Part shown: piece by piece, positions 16,868 to 25,128 of the stretch
How the letters are laid out: the number at the start of each line of letters is the position of its first letter
How positions within the stretch are numbered: position 1 is the stretch's first letter
From: a virus
Virus record (IMG/VR): IMGVR_UViG_3300035670_000375
Span: 1-46,126 of that record
DNA length: 46,126 nt
Direction: 5' to 3' (one strand)
Notes under the pieces: model-generated
What the model was told of the DNA's origin: nothing
The model's input: only the letters and a program-made list of their open reading frames with translations
Databases searched by the model: none
Made by a program: the position numbers and the translations under genes

Positions 16868-17296
16868 ATGGACGGAGAAGTAGCACTCAAAGTAGAAGTT
16901 GGAGTCCTCAAAGAAAAGGTAAACACTATTGCCGATCTTTGTGAAAAGATGGATCGTGTTATTGAAAAGCTTGCGGACAATAACACGAACATGATCAATC
17001 AGATTTACAAAGATATGGACAAAAGAAAAGAAGATACCGTGAGCGATATTAAAGAACTTCATTCACGAATTACTACTGTAGATAGAAATCTTTCGGATAA
17101 GATTGAGCTTACCGAACGCAGAATCATGGATGAAATCAAGTCATTGCGTGATCATATTACCGAACACAATCAAAAAGAAGACGATGACATGAAGTCTATG
17201 CTTCAGTGGCGTTGGATGATTGCCGGTGGTGTGGTTGTATTTGCGTGGATTATCTCAAACGTTAAGTTAGAGTTTTTGGCAAAGTTTTTAAATTGA
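16868..17296 (+). CDS. Coiled-coil protein with C-terminal membrane anchor
   Basis: A 142-residue protein. Residues 5-110 form a long charged coiled coil (heptads in KVEVGVLKEKVNTIADLCEK and onwards). Residues 115-133 (WRWMIAGGVVVFAWIISNV) form a single membrane helix. This topology resembles XhlA-type haemolysin/holin-associated proteins. It is the last gene before the promoter of the replication block, so it closes the lysis unit. A function in lysis timing is inferred from place and topology only. Confidence 0.6.
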   Translation: MDGEVALKVEVGVLKEKVNTIADLCEKMDRVIEKLADNNTNMINQIYKDMDKRKEDTVSDIKELHSRITTVDRNLSDKIELTERRIMDEIKSLRDHITEHNQKEDDDMKSMLQWRWMIAGGVVVFAWIISNVKLEFLAKFLN

Positions 17297-17325
17297 TTGA
17301 CACATGTGAGGAGTATTGATATAAT
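17297..17325 (+). promoter_or_regulatory. Sigma70-like promoter before the primase gene
   Basis: Perfect -35 TTGACA (17297-17302), a 17-base spacer and perfect -10 TATAAT (17320-17325). The primase ATG begins exactly 7 bases after the -10, where transcription should start. The message may therefore be leaderless. Confidence 0.85.
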
Positions 17326-17331
17326 GATTAC

Positions 17332-18375
17332 ATGGCTCTCTATACTGACACAAAATATATAAGACTTGTTTCTTCACGCTTGCGTAATTTCAAGCAGAAG
17401 AATGATAATCTTTGGAATTTCTCATGCCCATATTGTGGTGATTCCAAAACAAACTTACTCAAAGCCCGAGGCTACATGTATGCTAAGGGCAATGATCTTT
17501 TCTATCGTTGTCATAACTGCGGAGTAGGAACAAATGTCGCCAATTTCCTCAAACACATTGACCCAACAATACATGATGAATATGTATTTGAGAAATACAA
17601 ATCAGGAGCAACATCCAACACGCATCACAGAACGAGTAGTCCAGCACCAAGAATCATCACCAACCCACCCAAATTTGGTCACATCAAAAAGCGCAGTATA
17701 TTTGAACATGGGATATGGATCAACGATCTACCAAGTGGACATTTTTGTCTAAACTACGTAGAGAATAGACTCATACCTAAAGAACATTATGATAAGTTGC
17801 TGTTCACTTCAAACTACAAAGCATTTTGTGATGCGTTAATTCCTGATCACGGAAAAGAATTAGTTGAAGATGCAAGATTGGTTATTCCATACTTCAACTA
17901 TCAGAATGAATTGATTGCAGTATCTGGTCGTGCATTAGAGACTAGTAGTTACAAACTTCGTTATGTTACGTTGCGAACAAATGAATCAACAAATAAACTA
18001 ATCTTTGGTACAGATAGAGTTGATCTAACTAAACGTGTTTATCTTGTTGAAGGTCCACTTGACTCTTTGTTTCTGGATAATTGTGTAGCAAGTGGTGATG
18101 CAAATCTTGCTTTAACGGTGAAAAATATTCAAGCAAAAAATACCACGCTTGTTTTTGACAATGAACCACGTAATAAAGAAGTCTGCAAGTTGATTGAAAA
18201 TGCAATCAAATCAAATCACGATGTCGTAATTTGGCCTGATGGTATAGAGGGCAAAGATATTAATGAGATGATATTGAATGGTTTTTCGGCTAGTGAGATT
18301 CAAGAAATTATACATACTAATACCTTTTACGGTTTAGAAGCGATAGCTAAATTTACATTTTGGAAAAAATTATGA
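17332..18375 (+). CDS. DNA primase (T4 gp61-like)
   Basis: A 347-residue primase that makes RNA primers on the lagging strand. The N-terminal zinc-binding domain shows FSCPYCGDSKTN and FYRCHNCGVG (CxxC pairs at roughly residues 31-34 and 60-63). A TOPRIM-like segment (VYLVEGPLDSLF, then TLVFDNEPRNKE) lies near residues 235-290. It heads the replication/nucleotide block and overlaps thyX by ATGA. The only nearby GAGGAG is 18 bases before the ATG, too far for normal use, matching the possible leaderless start. A helicase partner is not in this window. Confidence 0.85.
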   Translation: MALYTDTKYIRLVSSRLRNFKQKNDNLWNFSCPYCGDSKTNLLKARGYMYAKGNDLFYRCHNCGVGTNVANFLKHIDPTIHDEYVFEKYKSGATSNTHHRTSSPAPRIITNPPKFGHIKKRSIFEHGIWINDLPSGHFCLNYVENRLIPKEHYDKLLFTSNYKAFCDALIPDHGKELVEDARLVIPYFNYQNELIAVSGRALETSSYKLRYVTLRTNESTNKLIFGTDRVDLTKRVYLVEGPLDSLFLDNCVASGDANLALTVKNIQAKNTTLVFDNEPRNKEVCKLIENAIKSNHDVVIWPDGIEGKDINEMILNGFSASEIQEIIHTNTFYGLEAIAKFTFWKKL

Positions 18376-19025
18376 AAGTGAAATTGATTGGTGTCACTGC
18401 GCCATTTGCAGGGCACAATTCTGCTGAAGATATGATTGTGTACATGGCACGTGTGTCAAATCCTAGCAATCAAGATATGACACGAGGTGATGAGAAGCTT
18501 ATTCGTTATCTCATCAAAAATCAACACTGGTCTCCCATGGAGATGATAAATGTCGTTATGGAAATAAGTACAACCAGGGACATCGCAAGGCAAATCTTGC
18601 GACATAGGAGTTTTTCTTTTCAGGAATTTAGTCAGCGTTATGCTGACCCAACAAAAGATTTAGGTTTTGATTTACGTGAAGCAAGATTACAAGATACAAA
18701 GAATCGCCAGAATAGTATTGAAACTGAAAATGTTGGATTGAAACATGAGTGGATGATAAAACAGATGGATGTTGTTGCTGAAGCAAAAAAAGCATATGAG
18801 TGGGCGATTGAAAACGGCATTGCAAAAGAACAAGCACGTGCAGTTCTACCAGAAGGTAACACACAATCACGCATGTACATGAATGGCACGTTACGTTCAT
18901 GGATTCATTACTGTCAGTTGCGTATGGCAAATGGCACACAAAAAGAACACATGGAAGTAGCAACAGAATGTTGGAATATTATTGCAGATAAATTTCCAAA
19001 TGTAGTAGCAGCGATAGAACAATAA
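18372..19025 (+). CDS. thyX: FAD-dependent thymidylate synthase ThyX
   Basis: A 217-residue flavin-dependent enzyme that methylates dUMP to dTMP using methylenetetrahydrofolate and NADPH. The diagnostic RHRx7S motif is present (R77-H78-R79 and S87 in ILRHRSFSFQEFSQRY). C-terminal GNTQSRMYMNGTLRSW is the second conserved block. I start at the ATG that overlaps the primase stop; an upstream in-frame ATG would add 4 residues. It is followed by nrdA, so dTMP and dNTP supply are co-expressed. Confidence 0.95.
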   Translation: MKVKLIGVTAPFAGHNSAEDMIVYMARVSNPSNQDMTRGDEKLIRYLIKNQHWSPMEMINVVMEISTTRDIARQILRHRSFSFQEFSQRYADPTKDLGFDLREARLQDTKNRQNSIETENVGLKHEWMIKQMDVVAEAKKAYEWAIENGIAKEQARAVLPEGNTQSRMYMNGTLRSWIHYCQLRMANGTQKEHMEVATECWNIIADKFPNVVAAIEQ

Positions 19026-19038
19026 TAACGGAGAAGAG

Positions 19039-20853
19039 ATGGTAGATATTAGCAGCGTTAAAATAGACCTAGAAAGAGATAAATTATTTGATGAACTCGG
19101 AATCAAAAGACTTAAAGAATCATACATGCGAGAAACTGAATCAAGTCCTCAAGAAAGATTTGCATTTGTATCCGCTGCATTTGCAAGTAATGATGCTCAT
19201 GCTCAGAGGCTTTATGATTACAGTAGTAGGCATTGGCTTTCTTATTCTACTCCTATTTTATCTTTTGGCCGTAGCAAGCGTGGCCTTCCTATATCTTGTT
19301 TCCTTCCTTATCTTGATGATAGTGCAGAGGGTTTGGTCAATACGCTTGCGGAAGTAAATTGGCTTTCAATGTTAGGAGGTGGAGTTGGAATTGGACTTGG
19401 TATACGATCCGCTGACGATAAAAGTGTTGGCATCATGCCTCACTTGCGTACTTACGATGCTAGTAGCTTGGCTTATAGACAAGGGAGAACACGCCGTGGC
19501 TCCTATGCTGCTTACCTTGATGTGTCTCATCCCGATATTCTTATCTTCTTAGAGATGCGTAAGCCGACGGGCGACCAGAATATGCGCTGTTTGAATTTAC
19601 ATCATGGAATCAACATTACAGATGATTTCATGCAAATAATTCAAACATGCATGGAAGACCATAATGCTGATGATACATGGGAGCTGAAAGATCCACACAG
19701 TGGAGAAGTGAGAGAAAAGGTAAGCGCACGTGAATTGTGGCAGCGTATTCTTGAAACAAGAATGTTGACTGGCGAACCATACATTCACTTTATTGATACA
19801 AGCAACAAAATGATGCCAGAGTTTCAAAAGCAAAAAGGTCTGAGTATCAAACAATCAAATCTATGCAGTGAGATTATTTTACCTACAGATAAAGAGAGAA
19901 CAGCAGTCTGTTGTCTTTCGTCTGTCAATTTGGAGTATTATGATGAATGGAAAGATGACAAACTTTTTCTTCGGGACATGGCGGAGATGCTTGATAACGT
20001 ACTTCAGCACTTTATTGACAATGCTCCTGATGCTATCAGCAGAGCCAGGTTCTCTGCTATCCAAGAGCGCAGCATTGGCGTGGGGGCTCTTGGTTTCCAT
20101 GCTTATCTACAAAAAAATAACATACCATTTGAGTCGGCGTTAGCAACAAGCGCAAACAATAAATTATTTAAACATATCAGAGAGAAATTAGATGAAGCGA
20201 ATTTGCAGTTGGGTTCAGAACGCGGTGAAGCGCCAGATACTAGAGGGTTCGGATACCGTTTCAGTCATCTTATGGCCATTGCTCCTAATGCTTCTAGCTC
20301 TATTATCATGGGTAATACTAGCCCTTCTGTTGAGCCTTATCGTGCAAATGCCTATAGACAAGATACTCTTTCTGGAGCCCACTTAAACAAGAATAAATTC
20401 TTGGATAAAATTATTATGAAATATTTGTCTCCTGACGATTCACCACTAACACCGAAAGGCGAAGATGAATATCAACAAATATGGTCAAGTATCATTGCAA
20501 ACGACGGTTCCGTCCAGCATTTGGAATTCTTGGATGAATGGACCAAAGATGTCTACAAAACTAGTATGGAAATTGACCAACGATGGGTTGTGGACCACGC
20601 AGCTAACAGACAAAATTACATTGACCAGGCACAATCCATTAACCTCTTTTTTAGACCTGATGTAAACATCAAGTATCTTCATGCAGTACATTTTCAGGCA
20701 TGGAAACAAGGATTGAAAACGTTATATTATTGCCGTAGTGAAAAACTTGCAAAAGCAGATAAAGTGTCTAAAAAGATTGAACGTGAAATCATTCAAGAAA
20801 TTGATCTGAAACAATTGATCAATGAAGATGTTTGCATTGCATGTGAAGGATAA
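19039..20853 (+). CDS. nrdA: Ribonucleotide reductase class I, alpha subunit
   Basis: A 604-residue catalytic subunit reducing ribonucleoside diphosphates. It lacks the N-terminal ATP-cone (activity-site) domain, so dATP feedback is probably absent, as in several phage enzymes. Active-site elements seen are the first redox Cys in PISCFLPY (about residue 87), NLCSEI with the radical Cys (about 276) and Glu, and the partner Cys in AVCCLSSVN (291/292). LYYCR near the C-terminus carries the radical-transfer Tyr pair, and the terminal CIAC is the thioredoxin-reducible pair. RBS GGAGAAGAG. The beta subunit and a thioredoxin lie downstream. Confidence 0.95.
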   Translation: MVDISSVKIDLERDKLFDELGIKRLKESYMRETESSPQERFAFVSAAFASNDAHAQRLYDYSSRHWLSYSTPILSFGRSKRGLPISCFLPYLDDSAEGLVNTLAEVNWLSMLGGGVGIGLGIRSADDKSVGIMPHLRTYDASSLAYRQGRTRRGSYAAYLDVSHPDILIFLEMRKPTGDQNMRCLNLHHGINITDDFMQIIQTCMEDHNADDTWELKDPHSGEVREKVSARELWQRILETRMLTGEPYIHFIDTSNKMMPEFQKQKGLSIKQSNLCSEIILPTDKERTAVCCLSSVNLEYYDEWKDDKLFLRDMAEMLDNVLQHFIDNAPDAISRARFSAIQERSIGVGALGFHAYLQKNNIPFESALATSANNKLFKHIREKLDEANLQLGSERGEAPDTRGFGYRFSHLMAIAPNASSSIIMGNTSPSVEPYRANAYRQDTLSGAHLNKNKFLDKIIMKYLSPDDSPLTPKGEDEYQQIWSSIIANDGSVQHLEFLDEWTKDVYKTSMEIDQRWVVDHAANRQNYIDQAQSINLFFRPDVNIKYLHAVHFQAWKQGLKTLYYCRSEKLAKADKVSKKIEREIIQEIDLKQLINEDVCIACEG

Positions 20854-20864
20854 CGTGTGATTAA

Positions 20865-21503
20865 ATGAAAACCATTGCGTTGTTTGTTCAACATCCTAAA
20901 TGCTCAGTACAATCGTGCAATGGCGTAATCAAAGCACTCGGTTCAGATTACACATATAAATTATTTACTAAACATGAAATTGAAGACGACTTTTTTGATT
21001 CTGTGGACCTCGTATGTTTCCCTGGTGGTGTCGGTGATAGTGATGCTTATGACACATACTTTAAGTCTCATGGGCATCTTATCACCAACTACATCAAAAA
21101 TGGTGGAAGATATCTTGGTATCTGTATGGGTGCCTATTGGGCTGGGCCTGATTACTTTAATCTTTTATACGGAATGCAAACAGTCCAGTATATCAAACGA
21201 CCAAACACTTGCACAAGAAGGTCTTATTCAAAAGCAATTGAATGTAACTGGAACGGCAAAACAGATAGATTCTTCTTTTACGATGGACCTGCATTTGTCG
21301 GAAATCCAGAATACTATGAAGTTGTCGCACGATACACAAACGGTGATGCAGCAGCAGTGATACAAGGAAACATAGGACTCATTGGTCCACATTTAGAAGC
21401 AGAAGAATATTGGTATAGTAAACCTTATTTGCACAGACATTGGAATAACAATCAACATCACAATTTGTTAAAAGAATTCGTTGACAGAATGCTGGAGAGA
21501 TAA
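20865..21503 (+). CDS. Class I glutamine-amidotransferase-like protein (BPL_N type)
   Basis: A 212-residue protein of the DJ-1/class I amidotransferase fold. The nucleophile elbow is GGRYLGICMGAYWAG (Cys at about residue 88), and LIGPHLEAEEYW near residue 170 supplies the His/Glu partners. This arrangement matches the N-terminal domain family of eukaryotic biotin ligase (BPL_N), found stand-alone in bacteria and phages. The substrate is unknown. Being between nrdA and small membrane-protein genes suggests a metabolic rather than virion role. Confidence 0.7.
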   Translation: MKTIALFVQHPKCSVQSCNGVIKALGSDYTYKLFTKHEIEDDFFDSVDLVCFPGGVGDSDAYDTYFKSHGHLITNYIKNGGRYLGICMGAYWAGPDYFNLLYGMQTVQYIKRPNTCTRRSYSKAIECNWNGKTDRFFFYDGPAFVGNPEYYEVVARYTNGDAAAVIQGNIGLIGPHLEAEEYWYSKPYLHRHWNNNQHHNLLKEFVDRMLER

Positions 21504-21504
21504 T

Positions 21505-21684
21505 ATGATAGGTGAAATATTAGTGTGGGGATTCTTTTCAGCGATAGGTTGGATGACTGCAAATTGGACAGTTGATAAGATTATGCCCGAAAAAACAGAA
21601 ACACAAGTTTGTTCTGAATGGAAAGAAGAACGCAAAGAAGACGGTACGATTCAGAGAACACGAACTTGTGAGCCAAAGAAATAG
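21505..21684 (+). CDS. Small membrane protein with Cys-rich C-terminus
   Basis: A 59-residue protein. One N-terminal membrane helix (EILVWGFFSAIGWMTANW) is followed by a charged tail with two Cys (QVCSEWKEER and TRTCEPKK). The start chosen is the ATG behind GGAGAG, 1 base after the previous stop. Similar tails occur in small cyanophage membrane proteins. Function unknown. Confidence 0.6.
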   Translation: MIGEILVWGFFSAIGWMTANWTVDKIMPEKTETQVCSEWKEERKEDGTIQRTRTCEPKK

Positions 21685-21685
21685 T

Positions 21686-21940
21686 ATGTGGGCATATATA
21701 TTTACATTCTTGAGCATGTTTGTTACAGATATTGTTTACACACAATTACTCAAATCGGTCCAGAATGATCGTCCTCTTGCATCAAGCATATGGGCATCAT
21801 TGATAACATTTCTTGGTGGTGTAGCAATCATTAATTACACCAGCAATAACATGATGATTATACCTGCAATACTAGGAGCATTTTGTGGTACATATGTCGG
21901 AATGAAATTTCACTTACATGAGAAAAAATGGCACATTTAG
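21686..21940 (+). CDS. Three-helix membrane protein
   Basis: An 84-residue hydrophobic protein with three predicted helices (WAYIFTFLSMFVTDIVY, SLITFLGGVAIINY and MMIIPAILGAFCGTYVGM). It starts 1 base after the previous stop. A longer in-frame version would run out of the upstream gene in the wrong frame, so the MWAYIF start is preferred. Unknown function, perhaps remodelling of the host inner membrane. Confidence 0.6.
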   Translation: MWAYIFTFLSMFVTDIVYTQLLKSVQNDRPLASSIWASLITFLGGVAIINYTSNNMMIIPAILGAFCGTYVGMKFHLHEKKWHI

Positions 21941-22569
21941 TCGCAAACATACCACCAGTACACTGTTACATTCGTAAAGAATTTCTTTATGATTTTCAAA
22001 AAGGTCACGGAGAATATGAACCCTGTATATGGGTGTCAATTAAAAGTATTCGTGGTCAAGCATTTAGAATAGAAAGTTACTTACCAAACTATGGCGCAGT
22101 TTATGACAAACTACCTCTCCATGCGTTTGTATCACGCACAGAGAATCTTGACCCTAAGAAGTTTTTACCTCTAGATACACTACAAATTTGGGATTGCTTT
22201 AGTTATGATTTTACAGTAATACAAAAAGCATTTCTTCGTAATCTATCTGCAAAGTTTTATGCCAAAGATAAAAACTTTTATCAAGGTAATTATTTGTTTA
22301 CGGTGGACCATTCTGCACCAGATTTAAATATAATTGATACGAGTTATGCAGAATGGCCAGAAGATCATAAGAGTTTCAATTTTATTGAATTAGATAACGG
22401 TCAATACGCAGCACAGCCAAACAATCGTTGTTTGTTCTTAGATGCTGCAAGTAATCCAAAAGAATTAAAGTTTCCTGACTTCAAGGTTTGTACAAAAAAA
22501 TACGTTGTTGAACAAAACCCAAAATGGGCATTAGGTGATACAGACACCGTAATGTATGAGAAAGAATAA
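21928..22569 (+). CDS. Conserved phage protein of unknown function
   Basis: A 213-residue soluble protein rich in aromatic residues (HCYIRKEFLYDFQKGHGEYE, then DTLQIWDCFSYDF). It overlaps the membrane-protein gene by 13 bases. I recall this type of protein from marine T4-like phages but know no function. No nucleotide-binding loop or nuclease triad is apparent. Confidence 0.6.
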   Translation: MAHLVANIPPVHCYIRKEFLYDFQKGHGEYEPCIWVSIKSIRGQAFRIESYLPNYGAVYDKLPLHAFVSRTENLDPKKFLPLDTLQIWDCFSYDFTVIQKAFLRNLSAKFYAKDKNFYQGNYLFTVDHSAPDLNIIDTSYAEWPEDHKSFNFIELDNGQYAAQPNNRCLFLDAASNPKELKFPDFKVCTKKYVVEQNPKWALGDTDTVMYEKE

Positions 22570-22570
22570 A

Positions 22571-22804
22571 ATGAAACTATTCATAAACATCATTGCTTTC
22601 TGGATACTCATGACGTATTCAATATCAATTGGTGATCCAGTAGCTATTGTTTTATGTTTAGTCGGGTTTTTAGTTATGATGGTGATTATTGAAGAAATAG
22701 AAGGAAGTGAAAATAATATAAAGGAGACAGTATGGCAAAACAAAGAGGAGATTCAGCCAACAACCACAAATCGGTTGAAAAAAGGACGAAGCAAGGCGGG
22801 TTGA
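22571..22804 (+). CDS. Small membrane protein
   Basis: A 77-residue protein with two adjacent hydrophobic stretches (FINIIAFWILMTYSI and AIVLCLVGFLVMMVII) and a polar, basic tail. It starts 1 base after the previous stop. Its last 73 bases overlap a small basic gene in another frame, which has the better ribosome site, so the tail residues may be under weak constraint. Confidence 0.5.
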   Translation: MKLFINIIAFWILMTYSISIGDPVAIVLCLVGFLVMMVIIEEIEGSENNIKETVWQNKEEIQPTTTNRLKKGRSKAG

Positions 22805-22872
22805 TTAGAACTGGCACTATGAATAAGAATGAGAAAAGAAATTTCAAGCAATATAGAGGACAGGGCAGATGA
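22732..22872 (+). CDS. Small basic protein (46 residues)
   Basis: A short frame starting MAKQRGDSANNHKS and ending in a Gln/Arg/Gly-rich tail (KQYRGQGR). AAGGAG lies 5 bases before the ATG. Its stop overlaps the thioredoxin ATG (ATGA), the linkage used by real genes here. It is rich in Lys, Arg, Asn and Gln and could bind nucleic acid. No family recognised. Confidence 0.6.
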   Translation: MAKQRGDSANNHKSVEKRTKQGGLIRTGTMNKNEKRNFKQYRGQGR

Positions 22873-23117
22873 AAAGAATACTTAGATTTACAGCATCATG
22901 GTGTGGACCATGTAAATCACTAGCATCTAATCTAGCAGAAGTGGATGCAAAATATCCTGTTGAAGTGATAGATATTGACACTCATCCAGACGTTGCAACA
23001 GAATATGGTATACGTAGTGTACCAACTCTTGTCATGCTAAATGAAAACATAGAAGTAAAAAGAATAATCGGAAATAAAACAACAAGAGAACTTAAGGAGT
23101 GGATCTACAATGATTAA
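22869..23117 (+). CDS. Thioredoxin-like protein
   Basis: An 82-residue thioredoxin-fold protein with the redox motif WCGPC (residues 11-15) and the cis-Pro segment SVPTLV around residue 52. It is shorter than classical thioredoxin (about 105 residues), as is usual for phage forms that serve ribonucleotide reductase. It lies between nrdA and nrdB and overlaps nrdB by 8 bases. It most likely re-reduces the C-terminal CIAC pair of NrdA. Confidence 0.9.
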   Translation: MKRILRFTASWCGPCKSLASNLAEVDAKYPVEVIDIDTHPDVATEYGIRSVPTLVMLNENIEVKRIIGNKTTRELKEWIYND

Positions 23118-24102
23118 AAAGCAGCAAGCAAGATTAACCGATGAACGAACATCTTTCAAACCCTTTGCATATCCGTGGGCATACGAAAGATGGCTTCAGC
23201 ACGAACAAAGTCACTGGTTACATACCGAAGTTCCGATGCTTGAAGATGTGAAAGATTGGAAAAACAAATTAACACAAGAAGAAAAAAACTTTCTGACGCA
23301 CATTTTTCGTTTCTTTACACAGGGTGATATTGATGTTGCTGGTGGTTATGTCAAAAACTATTTGCCATATTTTCCACAACCAGAAGTTCGTATGATGTTG
23401 TTAGGTTTTGCTGCACGTGAAGCATTACACATTGCAGCGTATTCACATTTGATTGAAACACTAGGTATGCCAGATACCACTTATTCGGAGTTTATGGAAT
23501 ATGAAGCCATGCGTGAAAAACATGATTATGTACGTGATATTAGCTCACAGAATGGTGATGCTGCTTCTACTGCTACTCACATTGCAGTTTTTAGTGCTTT
23601 CACCGAAGGAATGCAGCTATTCAGTTCCTTTATCATGCTACTTAACTTTGCAAGACAGGGCAAAATGAAGGGCATGGGACAAATCATTACTTGGTCAATC
23701 GTTGATGAAACACAACATGCTGAGTCTATGATCAAATTGTTCCGTTCATACATTGAAGAGAATAAAGAAATCTGGAATGATGACCTCAAATCAAGAATCT
23801 ATACCATTGCAGAAAGAATGGTAGAACTTGAAGATAAGTTTATTGATCTTGCATTCAATATGGGCGGAATCAATGGCCTATCATCTGAAGATGTGAAGAC
23901 ATATATTCGCTATATTGCTGATCGTCGTTTGATTTCTTTAGGTCTGAAGGGTGTATTCAAAGTCAAAAAGAATCCATTACCATGGGTTGAAGAGATGATC
24001 AATGCACCAACACACACCAATTTCTTTGAGAATCGTGCTACAGATTACTCAAAGGGTGCGTTGTCTGGTAATTGGGAAACGGTTTGGGGCAAAGCAGCGT
24101 AG
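23110..24102 (+). CDS. nrdB: Ribonucleotide reductase class I, beta subunit
   Basis: A 330-residue radical-generating subunit of the ferritin-like fold. Metal ligands are recognisable: Glu in LHTEVPML or the following helix, the EALHIAAYSH segment (Glu, His and the radical Tyr in E. coli-like spacing) and the later helix with VDETQHAESM (Glu and His). The tyrosyl radical position is therefore conserved. The C-terminus should dock onto NrdA. It ends the dNTP block; the next gene starts after a 100-base gap holding a late-promoter-like octamer. Confidence 0.95.
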   Translation: MIKKQQARLTDERTSFKPFAYPWAYERWLQHEQSHWLHTEVPMLEDVKDWKNKLTQEEKNFLTHIFRFFTQGDIDVAGGYVKNYLPYFPQPEVRMMLLGFAAREALHIAAYSHLIETLGMPDTTYSEFMEYEAMREKHDYVRDISSQNGDAASTATHIAVFSAFTEGMQLFSSFIMLLNFARQGKMKGMGQIITWSIVDETQHAESMIKLFRSYIEENKEIWNDDLKSRIYTIAERMVELEDKFIDLAFNMGGINGLSSEDVKTYIRYIADRRLISLGLKGVFKVKKNPLPWVEEMINAPTHTNFFENRATDYSKGALSGNWETVWGKAA

Positions 24103-24132
24103 TATTACAATTCCGTTTCAGTTGTCTCTATT

Positions 24133-24140
24133 TCTAAATA
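24133..24140 (+). promoter_or_regulatory. Late-promoter-like octamer TCTAAATA
   Basis: A match to relaxed T4-type late octamers in the only sizeable gap between nrdB and the phosphoesterase gene, 64 bases before the preferred ATG. No sigma70-like -35/-10 pair is visible in this gap. Confidence 0.35.
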
Positions 24141-24203
24141 CTGGAAAAGAGAAAAATCGGTCACAAAGATAGGGTGACTCTGGATTCCGTAACCAGAACT
24201 TCT

Positions 24204-25034
24204 ATGAATAAAACTTATCGCAGTATCTTCATATCAGACGTTCACCTTGGCACGAAAGATTGCAAGGCTGAAGCACTCAATAACTTTCTCAAACATAATA
24301 CATGTGAGACATTATATCTTGTGGGTGATATAATTGATGCATGGAAAATCAAACAGAATAAATGGCGTTGGAAACAAAGCCACACAAATGTTGTCCGTAG
24401 AATCTTAGGACACGCAAAAAGAGGAACACGTGTAGTTTACGTTTTAGGTAATCACGATGAGTTTCTCCGTCCTTATTTGCAGTACGGACTTGGCTTTGGA
24501 ATGCTTGAAATCACGAATCAGTGCGAACATATAGGTGCAGATGGTAAACACTATCTTGTCACACACGGTGATCTATTTGATGGTATCACACGTTTGGCAC
24601 CTTGGTTATCTTTTCTAGGAGATAAAGCATATGATTTTGTGTTATCCCTCAATTCTAGATTTAATTGGTTACGTCATCGGCTTGGCTTTGGTTATTGGAG
24701 TTTGTCTTCATTTCTTAAACAAAAGGTTAAACGAGCCATAGACTTTATGTTTCAGTTTGAAAAAAATCTTTCTGGTTATTGTAAAAAAAGAGGCTTTGAT
24801 GGTGTAATTTGTGGGCACATACACAAAGCAGAAATAAAAGAAATTGATGGTGTTGTTTATATGAATGATGGTGATTGGGTAGAGAGTATGACTGCATTAG
24901 TTGAGCATCATGATGGCCGATGGGAAATAGTAACATGGACACAGGAGAACGACAATGTGGTTGATGATATTGATAGCGGTACACCTAAACGATCCAAACG
25001 ACATACCGGGAAAAGTAACACTGGAATTTCCTGA
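24204..25034 (+). CDS. plcP: PlcP-like metallophosphoesterase (phospholipase C for lipid remodelling)
   Basis: A 276-residue calcineurin-like phosphoesterase. Metal-site motifs are FISDVHLGT, LVGDIIDAWK, VLGNHDEF, VTHGDLFDG and VICGHIHKAE, then MNDGDWVES. This group is often annotated LpxH-like, but the WYWPQ-like WRWKQSH and the GYWSL helix region match what I know of PlcP. PlcP removes phospho head groups from phospholipids during phosphate starvation and is encoded next to the glycosyltransferase Agt in marine bacteria. An Agt-like gene lies downstream here. An alternative GTG start adds 10 residues. LpxH activity remains the main alternative. Confidence 0.7.
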   Translation: MNKTYRSIFISDVHLGTKDCKAEALNNFLKHNTCETLYLVGDIIDAWKIKQNKWRWKQSHTNVVRRILGHAKRGTRVVYVLGNHDEFLRPYLQYGLGFGMLEITNQCEHIGADGKHYLVTHGDLFDGITRLAPWLSFLGDKAYDFVLSLNSRFNWLRHRLGFGYWSLSSFLKQKVKRAIDFMFQFEKNLSGYCKKRGFDGVICGHIHKAEIKEIDGVVYMNDGDWVESMTALVEHHDGRWEIVTWTQENDNVVDDIDSGTPKRSKRHTGKSNTGIS

Positions 25035-25128
25035 TCAACAAACTTGTGAACACGCAAAATCGTCAATGACATATTGGTTGAAGTTTAAAAATTTTAAAGT
25101 GGAATCAACATGTACAAAAAAATATTGA
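24955..25128 (+). CDS. 57-residue protein overlapping plcP and agt ends
   Basis: A short frame with AGGAG 7 bases before its ATG, a better site than that of the next gene. The N-terminus is hydrophobic (MWLMILIAVHLNDPND), followed by a compact polar part with two Cys. It overlaps the plcP-like gene by 80 bases and the agt-like gene by 19. It resembles other small membrane-targeted phage proteins in form but I recognise no family. It could be a bridging gene that couples translation of the two enzymes. Confidence 0.5.
   Translation: MWLMILIAVHLNDPNDIPGKVTLEFPDQQTCEHAKSSMTYWLKFKNFKVESTCTKKY

Noticed and set aside
24204-25034. Reading the phosphoesterase simply as LpxH (lipid A synthesis)
   Set aside because: Motifs alone allow it, but the adjacent Agt-like transferase and PlcP-type internal segments make lipid remodelling the better reading; LpxH is kept as an alternative.
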